DNA of 64,000 nt from Maylandia zebra (GCF_041146795.1 NC_135184.1:7678467-7742466), one strand, 5' to 3'; positions 24,006 to 35,877 are shown, counted from the first letter of the stretch. Notes: generated by a model from the sequence alone, not told the origin. Translations and numbers: made by a program.

Positions 24006-24354
24006 ACACTGTTACGATCCAATGTTGTCAGTGTTTTGTTTTATGCGTGACTCCTCCCACCAGAGGATGGCTGTGGGTTTTTTCCCCTTTCGCTTTTAGG
24101 AGTTGGACACCTGGGCGTGCCTTCTGAGTAGTTGGGTGGAGTCTCTTCCTATCCTTGGATTGGATAATTGGATAATCACCTCCAGTTTTTAACTACCAGA
24201 TGACAGCCACCTGGCCCCCTCTCTCCTAGCCTCCACCATCCAACAAAGAACCTGTGTTTTGATTTGTTGCTGTGTAGAGTTTCGTTGACAAAGTATAACC
24301 GTGTGTGTCTGTGTCTGGTGTTGGTATCTTAATTTTGTAAATAGCTGTAAATAG

Positions 24355-25656
24355 TAGTGATGGGCAGATGAAGCCCCATGAAGCACTGAAGCTTTTCATC
24401 CAATTGGTTCACCCCAATGCGAAGCTTCATGAAGCTTCATTTGCTCTAGCAGGACACCTACTGGACGTAAAAAATAATAGCTGGCATGAATTTGAAGAGT
24501 GTGGCATTTTGCACACAGCCTGTAAATGTCAACAACAAAAGGAGTGTGTAAAACATGTATATTGTAGTGATGGCAGTATACTGTGTATATTTATACTGGC
24601 AGTATGGGAAATGATTATTTGGAAATGCTTGAAATGGAAATGATCATTTACTGTGAGGTGAGGTGTGGTTGGGGTGTTTTGTAACAGTGGTTGTGCTTTT
24701 GTAACGTTGAGGTATGGACAGCTACACACTGAGGCTTTGAGCCTCAGTCCTGCCTGTTCACATTTTATTCTGTAAAAACTAAATTTTCACTGCTTTTATG
24801 GCCTTTTTAGTGGGGAGAACATAGCTGGGATTTAATGATTTAACAAATCTTTTAAATCCTTTGTCCTCCACAATGCTAAATAGCTGTGAGTCCTCAATCA
24901 CCATGCTGACCAGGTCTTCATCTATTTGAGATTGTTCTCCTGAGGAAAGACAATAAAGATAAAGCACAAATATAAATATCACACACGTAACTTATAACAG
25001 TTGTATAATATTGTTATATCATTTAGTAACATTACAGCATGCTATATTATCATTGCATTTGATGGCTCACCTGGTCTTGCTCCACAATCGGTGTTCCCCT
25101 TATTCTCATGCAAAGCTCTGTAGTGCCTAAGCATGGATGAGGTGTTGTTATATCCCAGCTCCCTGGCACATAGCAAACACTTCACCTTGTACAAAAGTAC
25201 AGACAGCTTAACATAAATTGTATTGCACCATCAGTATTATGAAAATACATCTTCTGTAGAAATTTACATACCTTGTTGGGAGGAATAAGATCAAAATGTT
25301 CCCACACAGGGGAGGACATCTTCCTCTTCTTAGCTGGCTCCATTCTCTCCTGACTTTCTCTCCTCACTCTCATAAACCTCCAAACTGTCTCCAAACTCTC
25401 ACTAACCGCAGCTCTCCATCAAACACCCACATTTTGAATGAAGTCTGAGGGGTTTATATCGCTGTCATATCTCGCGGCAAAGTTCGAACCACTTCATGAA
25501 CCAGTCACGTGGTACAGCCGGGCAGCGAGGCTTCGGACGTCATCATTTTCAGCTCCTCCCATAAATGAAGCAAGCCTCGATACGCGCTTCGCGGAAACGC
25601 CCCCTCCATTACTCGACACACGCTCCGAAGCCTCGATACAGAACGTCCCATCACTA
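24355..25656 (-). mobile_element. hAT transposon carrying a BED-finger-only gene, exact 8-bp TSD
   Basis: The inverted ends are TAGTGATGGG and CCCATCACTA. The 8-bp target duplication is GTAAATAG (24347-24354 and 25657-25664). Subterminal regions are rich in GAAGCTTCATGAAGC or CGAAGCCTCGATA-type repeats, likely transposase-binding sites. The 1302-bp element keeps the first part of a transposase gene on the minus strand but has no room for the catalytic core. Confidence 0.92.
24779..25394 (-). CDS. Truncated hAT transposase: BED zinc-finger protein, three exons
   Basis: The exons are 25272-25394, 25071-25185 and 24779-24939, with GT donors (GTATGT, GTGAGC) and AG acceptors. They join in frame to 132 codons plus a stop. 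The first exon holds a basic stretch (AKKRKMSSP) and VWEHF, where a BED finger begins. The second supplies the zinc ligands C-x2-C (CLLC) and H-x4-H (HYRALH). The third holds LVSMVIEDSQLFSIVEDKGF and LNPSYVLP, the segment that follows the finger in ZBED1-like hAT transposases, and then stops near the element's end. The RNase H-like catalytic core and C-terminal dimerisation domain are absent. The product could bind the element's ends without cutting; that is inference. Starts at later Mets (MEPAKK, MSSP) are also possible. Confidence 0.75.
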
Positions 25657-26027
25657 GTAAATAGATTTGTAAAGTAAAGTAGCAATTGAGTATTTTGTTC
25701 ACCTTGTATATATTGTTCACTGCAGCAGCCTAGTAGGCGTGAGAAGCCATTTTTGTTGATTGAGTTTTCGCCTGTTTTTCATGTAGAAAGTTAGGTAAGT
25801 GAATTGTCTTTTGTTTGGTTTTCATTTTGTGTAGGAAAGCGTAGGGACCATTAGGGAGTTTTGTTTGTTATTCTTGGCACTGCTCACTGCTGAAGCAAAT
25901 AAATGGCTGCTTAGCATTTTAGAAGATACTATTGTTTGGGTTCTTGCTTTGGTGGAGCGGGAGTGGGCCTTTTTTTTTTTTTTTTTTTTTTGCGCGTTCA
26001 AGACACGCCTAGACTAAGAACGTAACA

Positions 26028-28180
26028 ACACATAAAAGCATTTTTTGTTTCTATGCCTTAAAACAGTGAAAAAATGATTTTATTCACTGGTCACAAAGTG
26101 AGAATTTACATGACTGACCCTGCATGTTTGGACATGCTATGGAGATTTTGATTGTTTTAGTGAGGTATGACAAAGGCCTTGACTGTTTTGAGAACTGAGT
26201 TAATGATGACAATGATGTCTATGAGTTAAGAATTGCATCAAAGCCATGAAGGAAAACAACGATTACTGACTATAGTTCAGGGTTTGTGTTCAACGGTTGT
26301 TGTTCAGTTTTAATAAAAAACAGTGTTTCTATAACAGTGCAGTGTATGGGGCACAGGAATGTAACAAATGAAGATCTCTGGGGACAGATTTCCAGGACCA
26401 GGGATCTGATATTGAATTAGTATGTTTGTTTTTTTCCTTTAAGGCAATAAAGAGACTTGTTGTTACCACTTAAGTCTCTGTTAGATTGTATTGAATGTAC
26501 TGCATAAACATCAGTTTTTGCATATGCTAATTTCTGTTGTGGAACACTGACATTCATTATTAAAGCCATTACCCACCATTTGTTATTGGATGGTCTGCTT
26601 TGTCCCTCCTTAGGCTCCATTAATAGTCTATTCTTATTTGGAAGGCCACTTTTAGTCAGCTTCCAACTTCTATACCAACTTGTACTGCTCTTTATAACTT
26701 GTATCCTCTGTGTTATTCTCACTACTCACTTTTAGTAATATGCAGTCAGACTAGACAAATGACCATAAATGACCATTTTTTTTCCCCGAGGCACCATGTC
26801 TGTGTACATTTTTAAAATAAATCAACTTTTACCAAATTTTTCAGGGTCCAGTAACATGAAAGGAAAATAACTTATCCATCACACTCTGTATATTGAATCT
26901 CCGTCACTGTAAGGGTATATCTAAGTAAAGCCACAAGGACCACTGTAAAAGAGTGACAGGATGGCCTTTTACGGACTGATGAATGTATTTCAAGGATAAA
27001 GAAACAAACTGTTATTGACGATGTGTTTCAGTTCAGTACAATTCTAGAAAAGGAAATGTTCAATCTCTGCATGTAATTGTAATCAAATATTTTTTTTTTT
27101 ACTTTTAATGGAGACATGGGATGCCGTGTTGTGTTTAATTTAGTGGTAACTCAAATAAAATTTCCCTGTGGAGAAGTTAACACCATTGACAACATGATGA
27201 CTTTGCGTCTTCATATTTGCATTCAAAAGGCGGCAGGGTAGCACTGCTTGCCTGCAGACCCCTCACTCTCTCACATACACATGCGCGCACACACAGGCGC
27301 GCACACACAATGTGGGCTCTGTGGGAGTAGATTTGAAGCATGCTTAATTAATGATTTGATAACTGCTGAGGCGTTAAACTGAGCGCAGGGAAAGGAGAGA
27401 ATCTCAGATGAGGAGTGAGAGCAGAGCTTAACAGACTTTTAATACAAAGTGAAGGGTTTCTCTCAGCCTGCTGCAACACATTGTTTTTCTATTCTTCCTC
27501 TGTCTGGATCACTCTTTCTCTGCCTCAGTCTTTCCATCCCCTGCCTTCTCTGCCTTGATCTCTGGCTCAGATTAGTTCAGCAGGATGCCTGCAGCACGCC
27601 GCTGGTGATACTGTAAATGTGGAGGAGGAGAGCTCTTGTCTCTGCACACTCTGAGCTCTCTGTGGTTCCCGTTTCATTCGAAAGCAGTGGTGGTTCTTTT
27701 ACCTGGCCAGAGTCAGGTTTTTAATGAAATGTGCGAAACTTCAAAGAAAAGGTAACCTTGTAATTTCAAAAGAACCGACCCAGACTAAAGTTTGTTCCAG
27801 CTTAAACTTTTCTCAGAGAGGAATTCCTGCAGGTTAAAGATGTGAATTTGAGCTGTCGGCACACAAAACTATCTCTAAGTCCTTCAGTTTGATAACAGTT
27901 ATAGGTCTAAACACTGCTTGTGAGCTTCAACTGAAATGAAAATCAAGCTCAAAGCTGCCTTGATCAAAAATACTTTACTAGATTGTGAGAATAAAAGTTG
28001 TCAAGAATTACCAGTCGACAAAGGCTGGCTTCAGTGTTTTATTCTTAATTTAGTTTTACAGTTTTCAGTAACTTAGTTCCCAACTGGTCTATAACATTTA
28101 GCATGACAGGTGACAGACAAATGTACCATCTCTCCTGTGAAAATCGTGAAGCATTTAGTTAAACCACAGAGCCAGAAACA
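26028..28180. other. No recognisable gene; microsatellite
   Basis: A CA/CG-rich simple repeat lies at about 27276-27310. Poly-T and AT-rich stretches are present. The minus-strand 101-codon ORF at 26417-26722 has no recognisable domain. Confidence 0.4.
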
Positions 28181-28191
28181 TGAGCTGCATG

Positions 28192-28224
<33 letters not shown>

Positions 28225-29208
28225 GACATCAGAAACAGCAGTATGCGACATTACGTGATGGCAGAGCTTCAGTTCATCCTTTGTCATTTTTTTTTTTTTT
28301 TTTATAAATAGGACAGGGGGAATGAATGAGAGAAAGAGGGGGAGAGAAAGAAAGAAAACCAAAGGGGAGAAGAGACGGTGAGAGGGGGGGGGAAGAGAGA
28401 GAAAAAAAAAAAAAAAAGAACTCCTGGGTCACCTGTATGGAGAAAAAAAAAACAAACAAAAAAAACAAACAGAGGAGACAGCAAACAACAAAGAGCAACA
28501 TAATAATAGAGAAAACACAGCACCATCACAATAAACTAGCTAGTCATAGATATCAATATTTACTAAATAATAAACGATATTGTGCAGCACGCAAGATAGA
28601 CAGCGCACAGTGTGCTTTGAGGCAGCAGCCAAGAAAGCTTTAGTCCGCGTCTGTGAATACCCATGTGTGCATACCTGTGTGGATCAGCATGCTTGCATTC
28701 CAAAGGTTTCTCCATGTAATGATCTGCTAGGGAGTGTGGGGGGGCCACAGCCCCGTCCTCCAGGGTGTGAAGCGGGTATGGAGGAGATCAAAACTCCAGA
28801 CATCCAGAGGCCCCCAGAACACAAGAGACCATGGAAGACCAACAGAGGGGCAGCCGCGCCACTGTTCCAGTAAGAGCTGAGGAGAGTCCCAGATGAGGGC
28901 TCGCCCAGCAGCCGCGGAGCAGAAGTCAGGGGGAGTTGCAGTGACGCGCCCGTGAGCTCCGCCGGCCCCCAGCTGTGCCTGAGTGACCGAGCCCCAGGCC
29001 GAGAGGCCGGGGGCACCCCACCTCCAAAGGGGCCCGAGCGAGCCCCAGGCCCCGACAAGCGGCCGCCAAGGAGTGAGCCGGTGTGTACCCGGACGCCCAC
29101 CCCCAGACACAAAGAACCACCAACACACCGACACCTGAGGGAGTCCGCCACCGGCAGGGGAAGTGGTGGTGGGTGGAGATAGGCCTCCAAACCTTGAGCT
29201 GCATGTCT
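28181..29208 (-). mobile_element. Unclassified 1000-bp GC-rich retroposon with 14-bp TSD
   Basis: A 14-bp direct repeat TGAGCTGCATGTCT occurs at 28181-28194 and 29195-29208 and brackets exactly 1000 bp. The left edge begins with a long T run (28193-28220), so on the minus strand the unit ends in poly(A), as expected for target-primed reverse transcription. The interior has a pyrimidine-rich zone with T and C runs on the minus strand (28290-28470), an AT-rich middle, and a very GC-rich 5' part (28720-29180) unlike its surroundings. Several overlapping ORFs reflect the GC content and show no domain. It could be a long SINE, a non-autonomous LINE derivative or a processed non-coding RNA. Confidence 0.8.
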
Positions 29209-29666
29209 AATTTTGTACATCCCTAATACTTTTCCTCATCGTGCGTCTCCATGTGTTAAATCGACACCATCATAACCACAAGCGCCATTGAAACCCCAAA
29301 CTGCAACCCACACCATAACACATGCCATAGATTGATATGCAACTGCCTGGATATGGTAAGTGTGCAATGCTTTGATGCAGTCTATTTAGTACCATCAATC
29401 CCTCCTATGCAAGTTTTCACAGAGTTTTCTAATTTGTCAGTGAAAGAATAATCATCATCATTTAAACACGAGGACTGAAAGATGTCCTCTGGTGGGAAAA
29501 AAGTCCCAGCATTTTTTGTTTCTGTCATGGACTGCATCTAAAACACAAGACATTGCCACTTATGTAGGTTTATTCATAGGGGCTACAATGTCAATTTTTT
29601 CTATGTAGTGTATTTTATTAAATGTAAATTACTACTACTTTACAAGGAAATAAAATACAAGTTCAT

Positions 29667-29717
<51 letters not shown>

Positions 29718-30135
29718 GACTCAAACATTCACTGAAGGAGTTTAAATCAGCCATTACAGCCTTCTTGGATTCGCTTTGATCTGAGTGTCGTATGCTTTAC
29801 CAACAAATGGTGAGAATGAGGTTCAGTGCAAACATTCATGTGCTTTATAACGCTAAGCTACAATACACCAAATACCCATGTTGGTGTGGACTTCAGTGGA
29901 GAATAATTCCAAAGAGATGAAAGAGGATGAGGCTAGGAAGAAACAATGATTGATGGAATTTAAAGCCAGAAAAATACACGTACATCTTCAACAGAACAGG
30001 AGCAGCTGTGGGGCGGAAAACAAGTCAACAACAAATGTGAAAAAAAAAACAACAAAAAAAATCAAAAGCTCACACACTGTGGGACTCCAATTTTCCCTCT
30101 TTTGTCCATCTAATGAATAGCAGGTATGCTCAAAA
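29209..30135. other. No gene; (CA)n microsatellite
   Basis: A pure (CA)n run covers about 29671-29713. There is nothing else that I can name. Confidence 0.6.
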
Positions 30136-30140
30136 TGATA

Positions 30141-30447
30141 ATAATGGATTGGATTTATATAGCGCTTTTCAAGGCACCCAAAGCGCTTTACAATGCCACT
30201 ATACATTCACTCTCACATTCACACACTGGTGGAGGCAAGCTACTGCTATAGCCACAGCTGCCCTGGGGCAGACTGACAGAAGCAAGGCTGCCATATCGCA
30301 CCATCGGCCCCTCTGGCCAACACCAGTAGGCGGTAGGGTAAAGTGTCTTGCCCAAGGACACAACGACCAGGACAGAGAGCCCGGGGATCGAACCGGCAAC
30401 CTTCCGGTTACAGATACGCTTACCAACCCCCTGAGCCACGGTCATAC
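30141..30447 (-). mobile_element. tRNA-derived SINE, antisense
   Basis: On the minus strand the head reads CGTGGCTCAGGGGGTTGG (A-box region) and GCCGGTTCGATCCCCGG (B box). The body follows with CCTTGGGCAAGACACTTTACC and the tail with AAAGCGCTATATAAATCC. The left end carries ATAATAATGG repeats. It is related to but distinct from the SINE at 222-552. Confidence 0.8.
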
Positions 30448-30559
30448 AGTTTCCATGGTGCGACAGAAAAGACAAAACTGGCTTCTGGCAGAGTGCAAGC
30501 GCATTTTTTTAAATAATTTTTTTGTTTACATGGAATTAAAATGCACACCGTAGCATAAT

Positions 30560-30644
30560 TTGAAAAGCCCAAGACCCCAGTAGCATTCATGCACAAGCCT
30601 TGTGTATTCATGTATAAATGCTGTTGGGATCTTGGGCTTTTCAA
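30560..30644. ncRNA. Long imperfect hairpin, miRNA-precursor-sized or palindromic mini-element
   Basis: Two 28-nt arms (30560-30587 and 30617-30644) are complementary at all but three positions, beginning TTGAAAAGCCCAAGA and ending TCTTGGGCTTTTCAA. The loop itself contains a further short palindrome (CACAAG-C-CTTGTG). The folded length of about 85 nt is that of an animal pre-miRNA, but a short MITE would look the same. I cannot tell from sequence alone whether it is transcribed. Confidence 0.4.
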
Positions 30645-30742
30645 CATATGTATCTGTCAAAATTTAATATAGTGTTATATATTTAGTTTGTCATTTGTTT
30701 CTGAGTTTCTAGTTTTGCTCTCACCTTAAAAGAGTAGATATT

Positions 30743-32010
30743 TGTCATGGTCCTCCATCGTCAGACCAGTGTTTGAGTTTGTTATCGTCTTGAGATTCAT
30801 TCATTTGGATTTAAGAGATTTTTATGTTTTAGTCTCTTTATTAGTTGGTCTTGAGTTTTGTATTCTGTAGTGCATCTGAGTTATTATCTGGTCTTGTTCC
30901 CAGATCTGTCTGCTCTCTCTGTGTTCTGTCTGTTTTCCCTGTTGTTTCATGTTATTTTGTACTTGTTGTCCCTAGCCATTTCTCAAACATGCGTATTTAC
31001 TGTGTACTCATGAATTTGTGATATGTGATATGTCACATTCCAAGTTCTAATTCAAGATACGCATCAAGTCCGAAAATCAAAATCAGTAAAGGAGACTGGC
31101 TAAAACTGTAAGTAAAGTTTGAAATATTAGTCTTTCTGTGAAACAAAATAAACTTTTAAGATATTTCCAGGCAACAATGTGGGCATGTAAACTTCAAATA
31201 TCGGCTTGAATTATCGAGACATTGCCTATGTGCAGCTCCGACATTTTCTGAGATGTCTGTTGAAATGAGTCTTTTGTTCGTCTTTATTCCCTGATGTAAA
31301 AAATGTGCTGTTCTTATTTTAATGGCTTACTCTGAAATAAATCTATTTTAGTCCAGGAGCAAACATTTTCACGGGGAGCAGAAACATCTGGAGTGGCATG
31401 TTGATACCTGCAGATTCTGAAACAGATCATATGTATCTATTTTTTTTTCTTAAAGAAATCTGGTAATTACATGTATTATCTGCAATTTCCATAGCAAATA
31501 TTTATCACATTTGTAGTAAGAGCGGTTAGTAGTAGTAAAAACACTGAGTTGCGATGTCATCAAAGGCACTCAAGCACACTCATGTGCTGCGTTCTCCCGT
31601 CTCGGGAAGTCCGGACTCCTGCGTGAACTTGTGAAGTGCGAAATAGCAAGAACACAAGTACGGACTTGAGTATTGAGAAACAGCCCCCAAGTCTAGTTCA
31701 AGTGTCTCAGTCTGAGGCTCAACGTATGTTATTTCCTGTTTTATTTTGAAAGTCTCCTGTCTGTGTGTATGATGTTCAGTTTTGCTTCCCCTGTCTTGTC
31801 AGATTCTGTTCAGCTGTGTTTCCCAGGTGTGTCCACTTTGCCTCATCTCCTCTGTGTATATGTTGTCGGCAGCTCCCTCCCTGGTTGGTCAGCTGTTTGT
31901 TTACTGATGTTTTTCCAGCATTAAATAAATCTGTGACTTTTAGTTCACTTCTGTTGGTTCGGTCTTGCACTTTGCACCCTCTACCTGCCACACACTCACC
32001 TCACACGACA
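30743..32010 (+). repeat. Solo LTR (TGTCATGG family) with an inserted element
   Basis: It begins TGTCATGGTCCTCC and ends CTCACACGACA, with an exact 5-bp duplication ATATT (30738-30742 and 32011-32015). The LTR text resembles the copies at 47.7 and 54.0 kb up to about 30965 and again from about 31725 (TTATTTCCTGTTTTATTTTG; AATAAA near 31924). The ~750 bp between is foreign and is annotated separately. Confidence 0.8.
30975..31715. mobile_element. Putative DNA transposon nested in the solo LTR
   Basis: The right end reads ...AAGTACGGACTTGAGTATTGAGAAACAGCCCC when split into words, whose complement (GGGCTGTTTCTCAATACTC) is a common fish transposon end. The left end CCATTTCTCAAACATGCG is a weaker inverted match. 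There is no ORF. The target duplication was not resolved. Confidence 0.45.
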
Positions 32011-32015
32011 ATATT

Positions 32016-34150
32016 TGTTTTAATCCAGGGTGTTGTTGTGGACATTGTGGAGAACTACAAATGCCTCTCCCTGTACAACTCCTCCATCTGAGGCACAGTA
32101 CAAAGTGCAATAGTTACACCCTTTTGCACATGCTTCACAGTAAAATAACAAATAACCAATAATAGTTTTAAAGTTGACATTTTAGAGTAAAATGTCTATC
32201 ATATAATCATAATCATTGTAACATACTGGATATTTATAATCGAGCTATTTGTACATATTTCTTATAGTTTGGAACTTTGTATTATATTGTGTTTTTTAAT
32301 TTACTTCAGCCTGTTACTGTTCTTATTGTCTTAAAGCAACTGTAACCACATCATTTCCTTGGAGATTAATACAGTTTTCTGACTATTCTGATTTTTAGGA
32401 CAGTTTATGAATTCATCTTGGCATCTGGGATTGTTTGTTTTCTGCTTCTCTTATAGAGCAACAGATTATGAAAATAGATTAAATGACAAACCTTAATACT
32501 TAAACACACACTGCTGCTTGCTGCATCTATTTTCTGTTTCAGCAAGACATTTATATTCTTATCTCCTGTGTTTTTCTTTCACTAACAGGTGATGTGTCCA
32601 TTTTTGTAATTTTATACTTTGTGGCATCACAAAATACATGGATCCATGTCAAAGATGACAGCACTGTGACATTTTTATTTAAAGATACTGGCATGCCGTG
32701 AAGGAAGCATTTGTCTTTGACGTCATCAGCGAACCAGGTACAGTAACAGCAATTTGTCTCCTGAACCTTCGGTCTGTGGCTCTCCTCCGCCTTCATTAAC
32801 CACCCAGCTGCAGCTCTGTTTTTCTCTCTGAGCTGCAGGCAAAGTCAGCCAATAAAGAAACAGGACAATTACACACATAATGAACAGTGCCAAGAGGAGA
32901 AATAAAAATTTAAACTAAGCCAGGTGAACTGATGAATGAGACAGGGGGGAAAGAGTCAAATGTGTTGCCAGGTTTATGAAATTAAACAGAAGGATGTGAA
33001 AGGGGTCATATTGGATAAATAATCAAACTGAAGCTAGGTGGGAATTAGTCCAAGTTTTTATGAATTTCAGTTTCTCCTCATCAGCAACTGGTTCCAGATC
33101 AGATAGCAGAGGTGATGCATACGAAGAGGGGCAAAGGCTCCTTTTGATATAAGACAGTCTTTACATTTGTAAGTATGTAGCTCCTGACTAAATCTAAATC
33201 TCACTGTTGGAAGATAAAAGCGTTTTTATTCAAGAGCAGAAAGTTGTGCTCACTGCAGAAAGAGAACTACCTCGTAACTCTCGGCCTCTGTCTCTGATGA
33301 CCTTATTTTCTCTAAACTATAATTCAGAGGTCTTGAGTTAAGCGGCATTTTGATCTAAATGATGTTATTAATCAGCAGCCGGAGGAGGGGAACCACTAAT
33401 GACCTTTATAATGAGAGGGCGGGAGTCAACACGCTGCTTCTTCTCTTCCTCGACACCTCCTGCTGTGCACTTTTTACCCCCTCGAGTGTCATTTTCTCTC
33501 TTTGTCCTCATTTCTATTCTACTTATTCCTCTCGCTTCTTGCCCTCCTCTCCCTTTTCTTTTCACGTGCTTTAATTATTTGTTCGTGTTTTAAATCTCCT
33601 TCAGGGAAAATTAAGAGCATGAATTAGGAAATGGTGCTGAAGGAGAATAAAGAACAAAAGCTTTTGTTCAGTTTCTTAACGTACTCGGTGTGCATACATT
33701 TAGTAGAACATGTATTCCCAGTAGGAAGCAAAACCCCACAGAGAGCCACTTCGACTCACTGAACTTCTACAAGTCTGTGTGGCTGCCAGTGATAAAACTC
33801 TCATTGACTATGTGACTGTCGTTACTGTAAAGTTGAGCATTTCTTATAAGAGAAAGCTTAATACATTTTCTGGCAAATGTTGTTGGTTTTCTGCATGTTT
33901 TTAATAATTTATCTGCCTTAAAGGGGACCTCTTACTGTGTTAATTAACAACTCCTCATTTTTATTCTTGAAATGTACTAGAGTGGGTTTGCATGATCCAG
34001 AAGTCAGCAGAGTCTTTACTTAACTTCCACAGTCTGACTGGAGCGCTTCAGCTCACCCACTGTCATTTTTGTTACTCTGTTTTTTAAGCCGACGCTTGGA
34101 AGAAATCTTACACAGAAAATTAAGATAATAAAAACAATGACTCTAAGTCT
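32016..34150. other. No recognisable gene
   Basis: Positions 33240-33560 are non-repetitive, hold ATTAATCAGCAGC and ATGACCTTTATAATG words, and could be regulatory. Otherwise only chance ORFs are present. Confidence 0.35.
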
Positions 34151-34154
34151 GCAC

Positions 34155-34235
34155 AGTGCAATGGCACAGTGGTTAACACAGCAGTGACAGCTGCGTTTGA
34201 ATCCACAAGTCGGCTGGGAACCCTCTGTCTTCTGT
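34155..34235 (+). mobile_element. SINE head fragment
   Basis: GCAATGGCACAGTGGTTAAC followed by GCGTTTGAATCCACAAG keeps decayed A- and B-box-like words of a tRNA-type SINE. Confidence 0.4.
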
Positions 34236-34572
34236 CTCGTCTGGCATTAACATCAGCACAGATATTTTTGCGCTGGGAGCTTCATGGCATGGGTTTGTAT
34301 GGCCAAGCAGCTCCTATAAGTGGACAGTGTCACAGTTATTCATTTATACTGCAGAAACAAAACAGTACCTAGAAAGCTCCACCATCCAGAGCGCTAATCC
34401 TGCCAATCCTCCTGCTGGAGACTTTATCCTGTCTGTTTGGTGGAGAGTGATGGCATCTGGTGTTATTTGTCAGTGCACCTCTGTCTGGCACTGATAATCC
34501 AAAGCGTTTCCTCTCAGATAATTTCTTTACGGATAATAAAGAGTGTGGTCACAGTGAATATAGTCTGTTGTT

Positions 34573-35160
34573 TATGACCTCCTGTAGGCGTCATCGTGCC
34601 TGGATCAGTTCAGGCTCCTTACTATGTCAAACTGTATTACTTTCTCCCTTCGCTGGCTCCCAGTTGACTTCAGGATCCAGTTTAAAATTCTTCCCCTTAC
34701 ACGCTGAGCATTTCATAGTCGGGTTCCTGCATACGTGGCTGATCTCCTTCATAATCACTCTTCATCTTGCTTGCTTAAGTCTAATAAACTTACTGTCAGT
34801 CCCAGAGATTTTTACACACGCCTAAGGTCTCAGTGTGATTGGGCTTTTCAGTCCCCTGAACTGTGTAATACTCTCCCTGCATCTCTAAGATTTGCCAATC
34901 CTGTGGATGTTTTTGAAGACGGTTAATAGCCTCTGATTGAACACAGATTTGGGTGACACTAGTTGCAGCAGCCCTGCTTTTAGGTGTGCTGAATTCTACT
35001 CCAGTCTTACTATTTTGTCCGCAATTACTTATTATTTTCAATTCTTCAGTTAGTTTATTGATTTACATCCTAGAATTGTTTCATTCATTTCTTTTTTATT
35101 GCTTTCAATTTGCATGCTGTTTTAAATTTTTGCATTTTAAGTCCATTATAATATGTTTTT
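34573..35160 (+). mobile_element. L2/CR1-like LINE C-terminal fragment
   Basis: Across frames one reads LLVDFRIQFKILPL, VPAYVADLLHNHSSS, SNKLTVSP and LCNTLPASLRFANPVDVFEDG. This is the order found at the C-terminus of fish L2-type reverse transcriptases (LPVxFRIxFKIL ... LWNSLPxxLR). Several frame breaks show it is old. Confidence 0.65.
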
Positions 35161-35877
35161 TAGGTATTTTTTTGTGACAAATCCCTTTAAAAAGTCCAAT
35201 ATAAAGACATTTTGCTTGTTTGATCAGTGTTGACAACAGATAAATCACATGGGTGGCACTTCATGCTACAGGCCCGCATTTCTAAACTGTCCTTGAATAA
35301 ATTGTTATTTAGTAATAACAAAGGGAAAGGTTTTAGCAGGTTTTAAGCCCTTTAGTTAGCTGTTCAGTTGGTTTTGTTGAATTTTGTTCTAATTCCCAAA
35401 AAATGTGCTCACAAGGATTAATCAATTTAAGCCATGAGAAAAGATTTATATGACTCATGACTGGAAATGTTGTTTATGTTGAATAGCGTGTTTGCTTGCA
35501 GACATCTGCATGTTCTGCAGACCAACTGTGCACTGACTATGAAGGGTTACACCAGCAATTAGCTGGAGTTAATTAACTGGAACTGAGTGCTGTGTAAATG
35601 TTTTCAATAACAAATATCCCCCCCCCCACAGGAACTATGCTGCGAATTCACAGTTAAAGATCGATTCCTTCATGGGGAAAGATGTACAACTGGTGGTATG
35701 AAATAAAGCATTAATATCTGGTGATCGTAAACTAACTTTAAGTATTCAGTTTATGTTGGGTGGGTAATGTAACAGTGCAGGTTAATGGCTTTATTCTGTT
35801 TTTCTATTTGGGGGATTTCTGCTGTTTCCCCCAAAAAGGCTTTAGTCTGAGGAAAATGAAAATTGTAATTGTACAAA
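35161..35877. other. No recognisable gene
   Basis: A short C run lies at 35619-35627. There is nothing else to report. Confidence 0.4.

Larger units (their letters stand above)
24010..26027 (+). repeat. Solo LTR interrupted by a hAT element
   Basis: The LTR begins TGTTACGATCC and ends GAACGTAACA, with a 4-bp duplication ACAC on each side (24006-24009 and 26028-26031). The hAT element at 24355-25656 sits inside it; without that insertion and one copy of its target duplication the LTR is 708 bp. An AATAAA near 25900 and a poly-T tract at about 25970-25991 lie in its 3' half. Confidence 0.8.

Noticed and set aside
28684..29220. 178-codon minus-strand ORF in the GC-rich block
   Set aside because: Overlapping long ORFs occur in several frames there, as expected from GC content; no domain, and it crosses the TSD.
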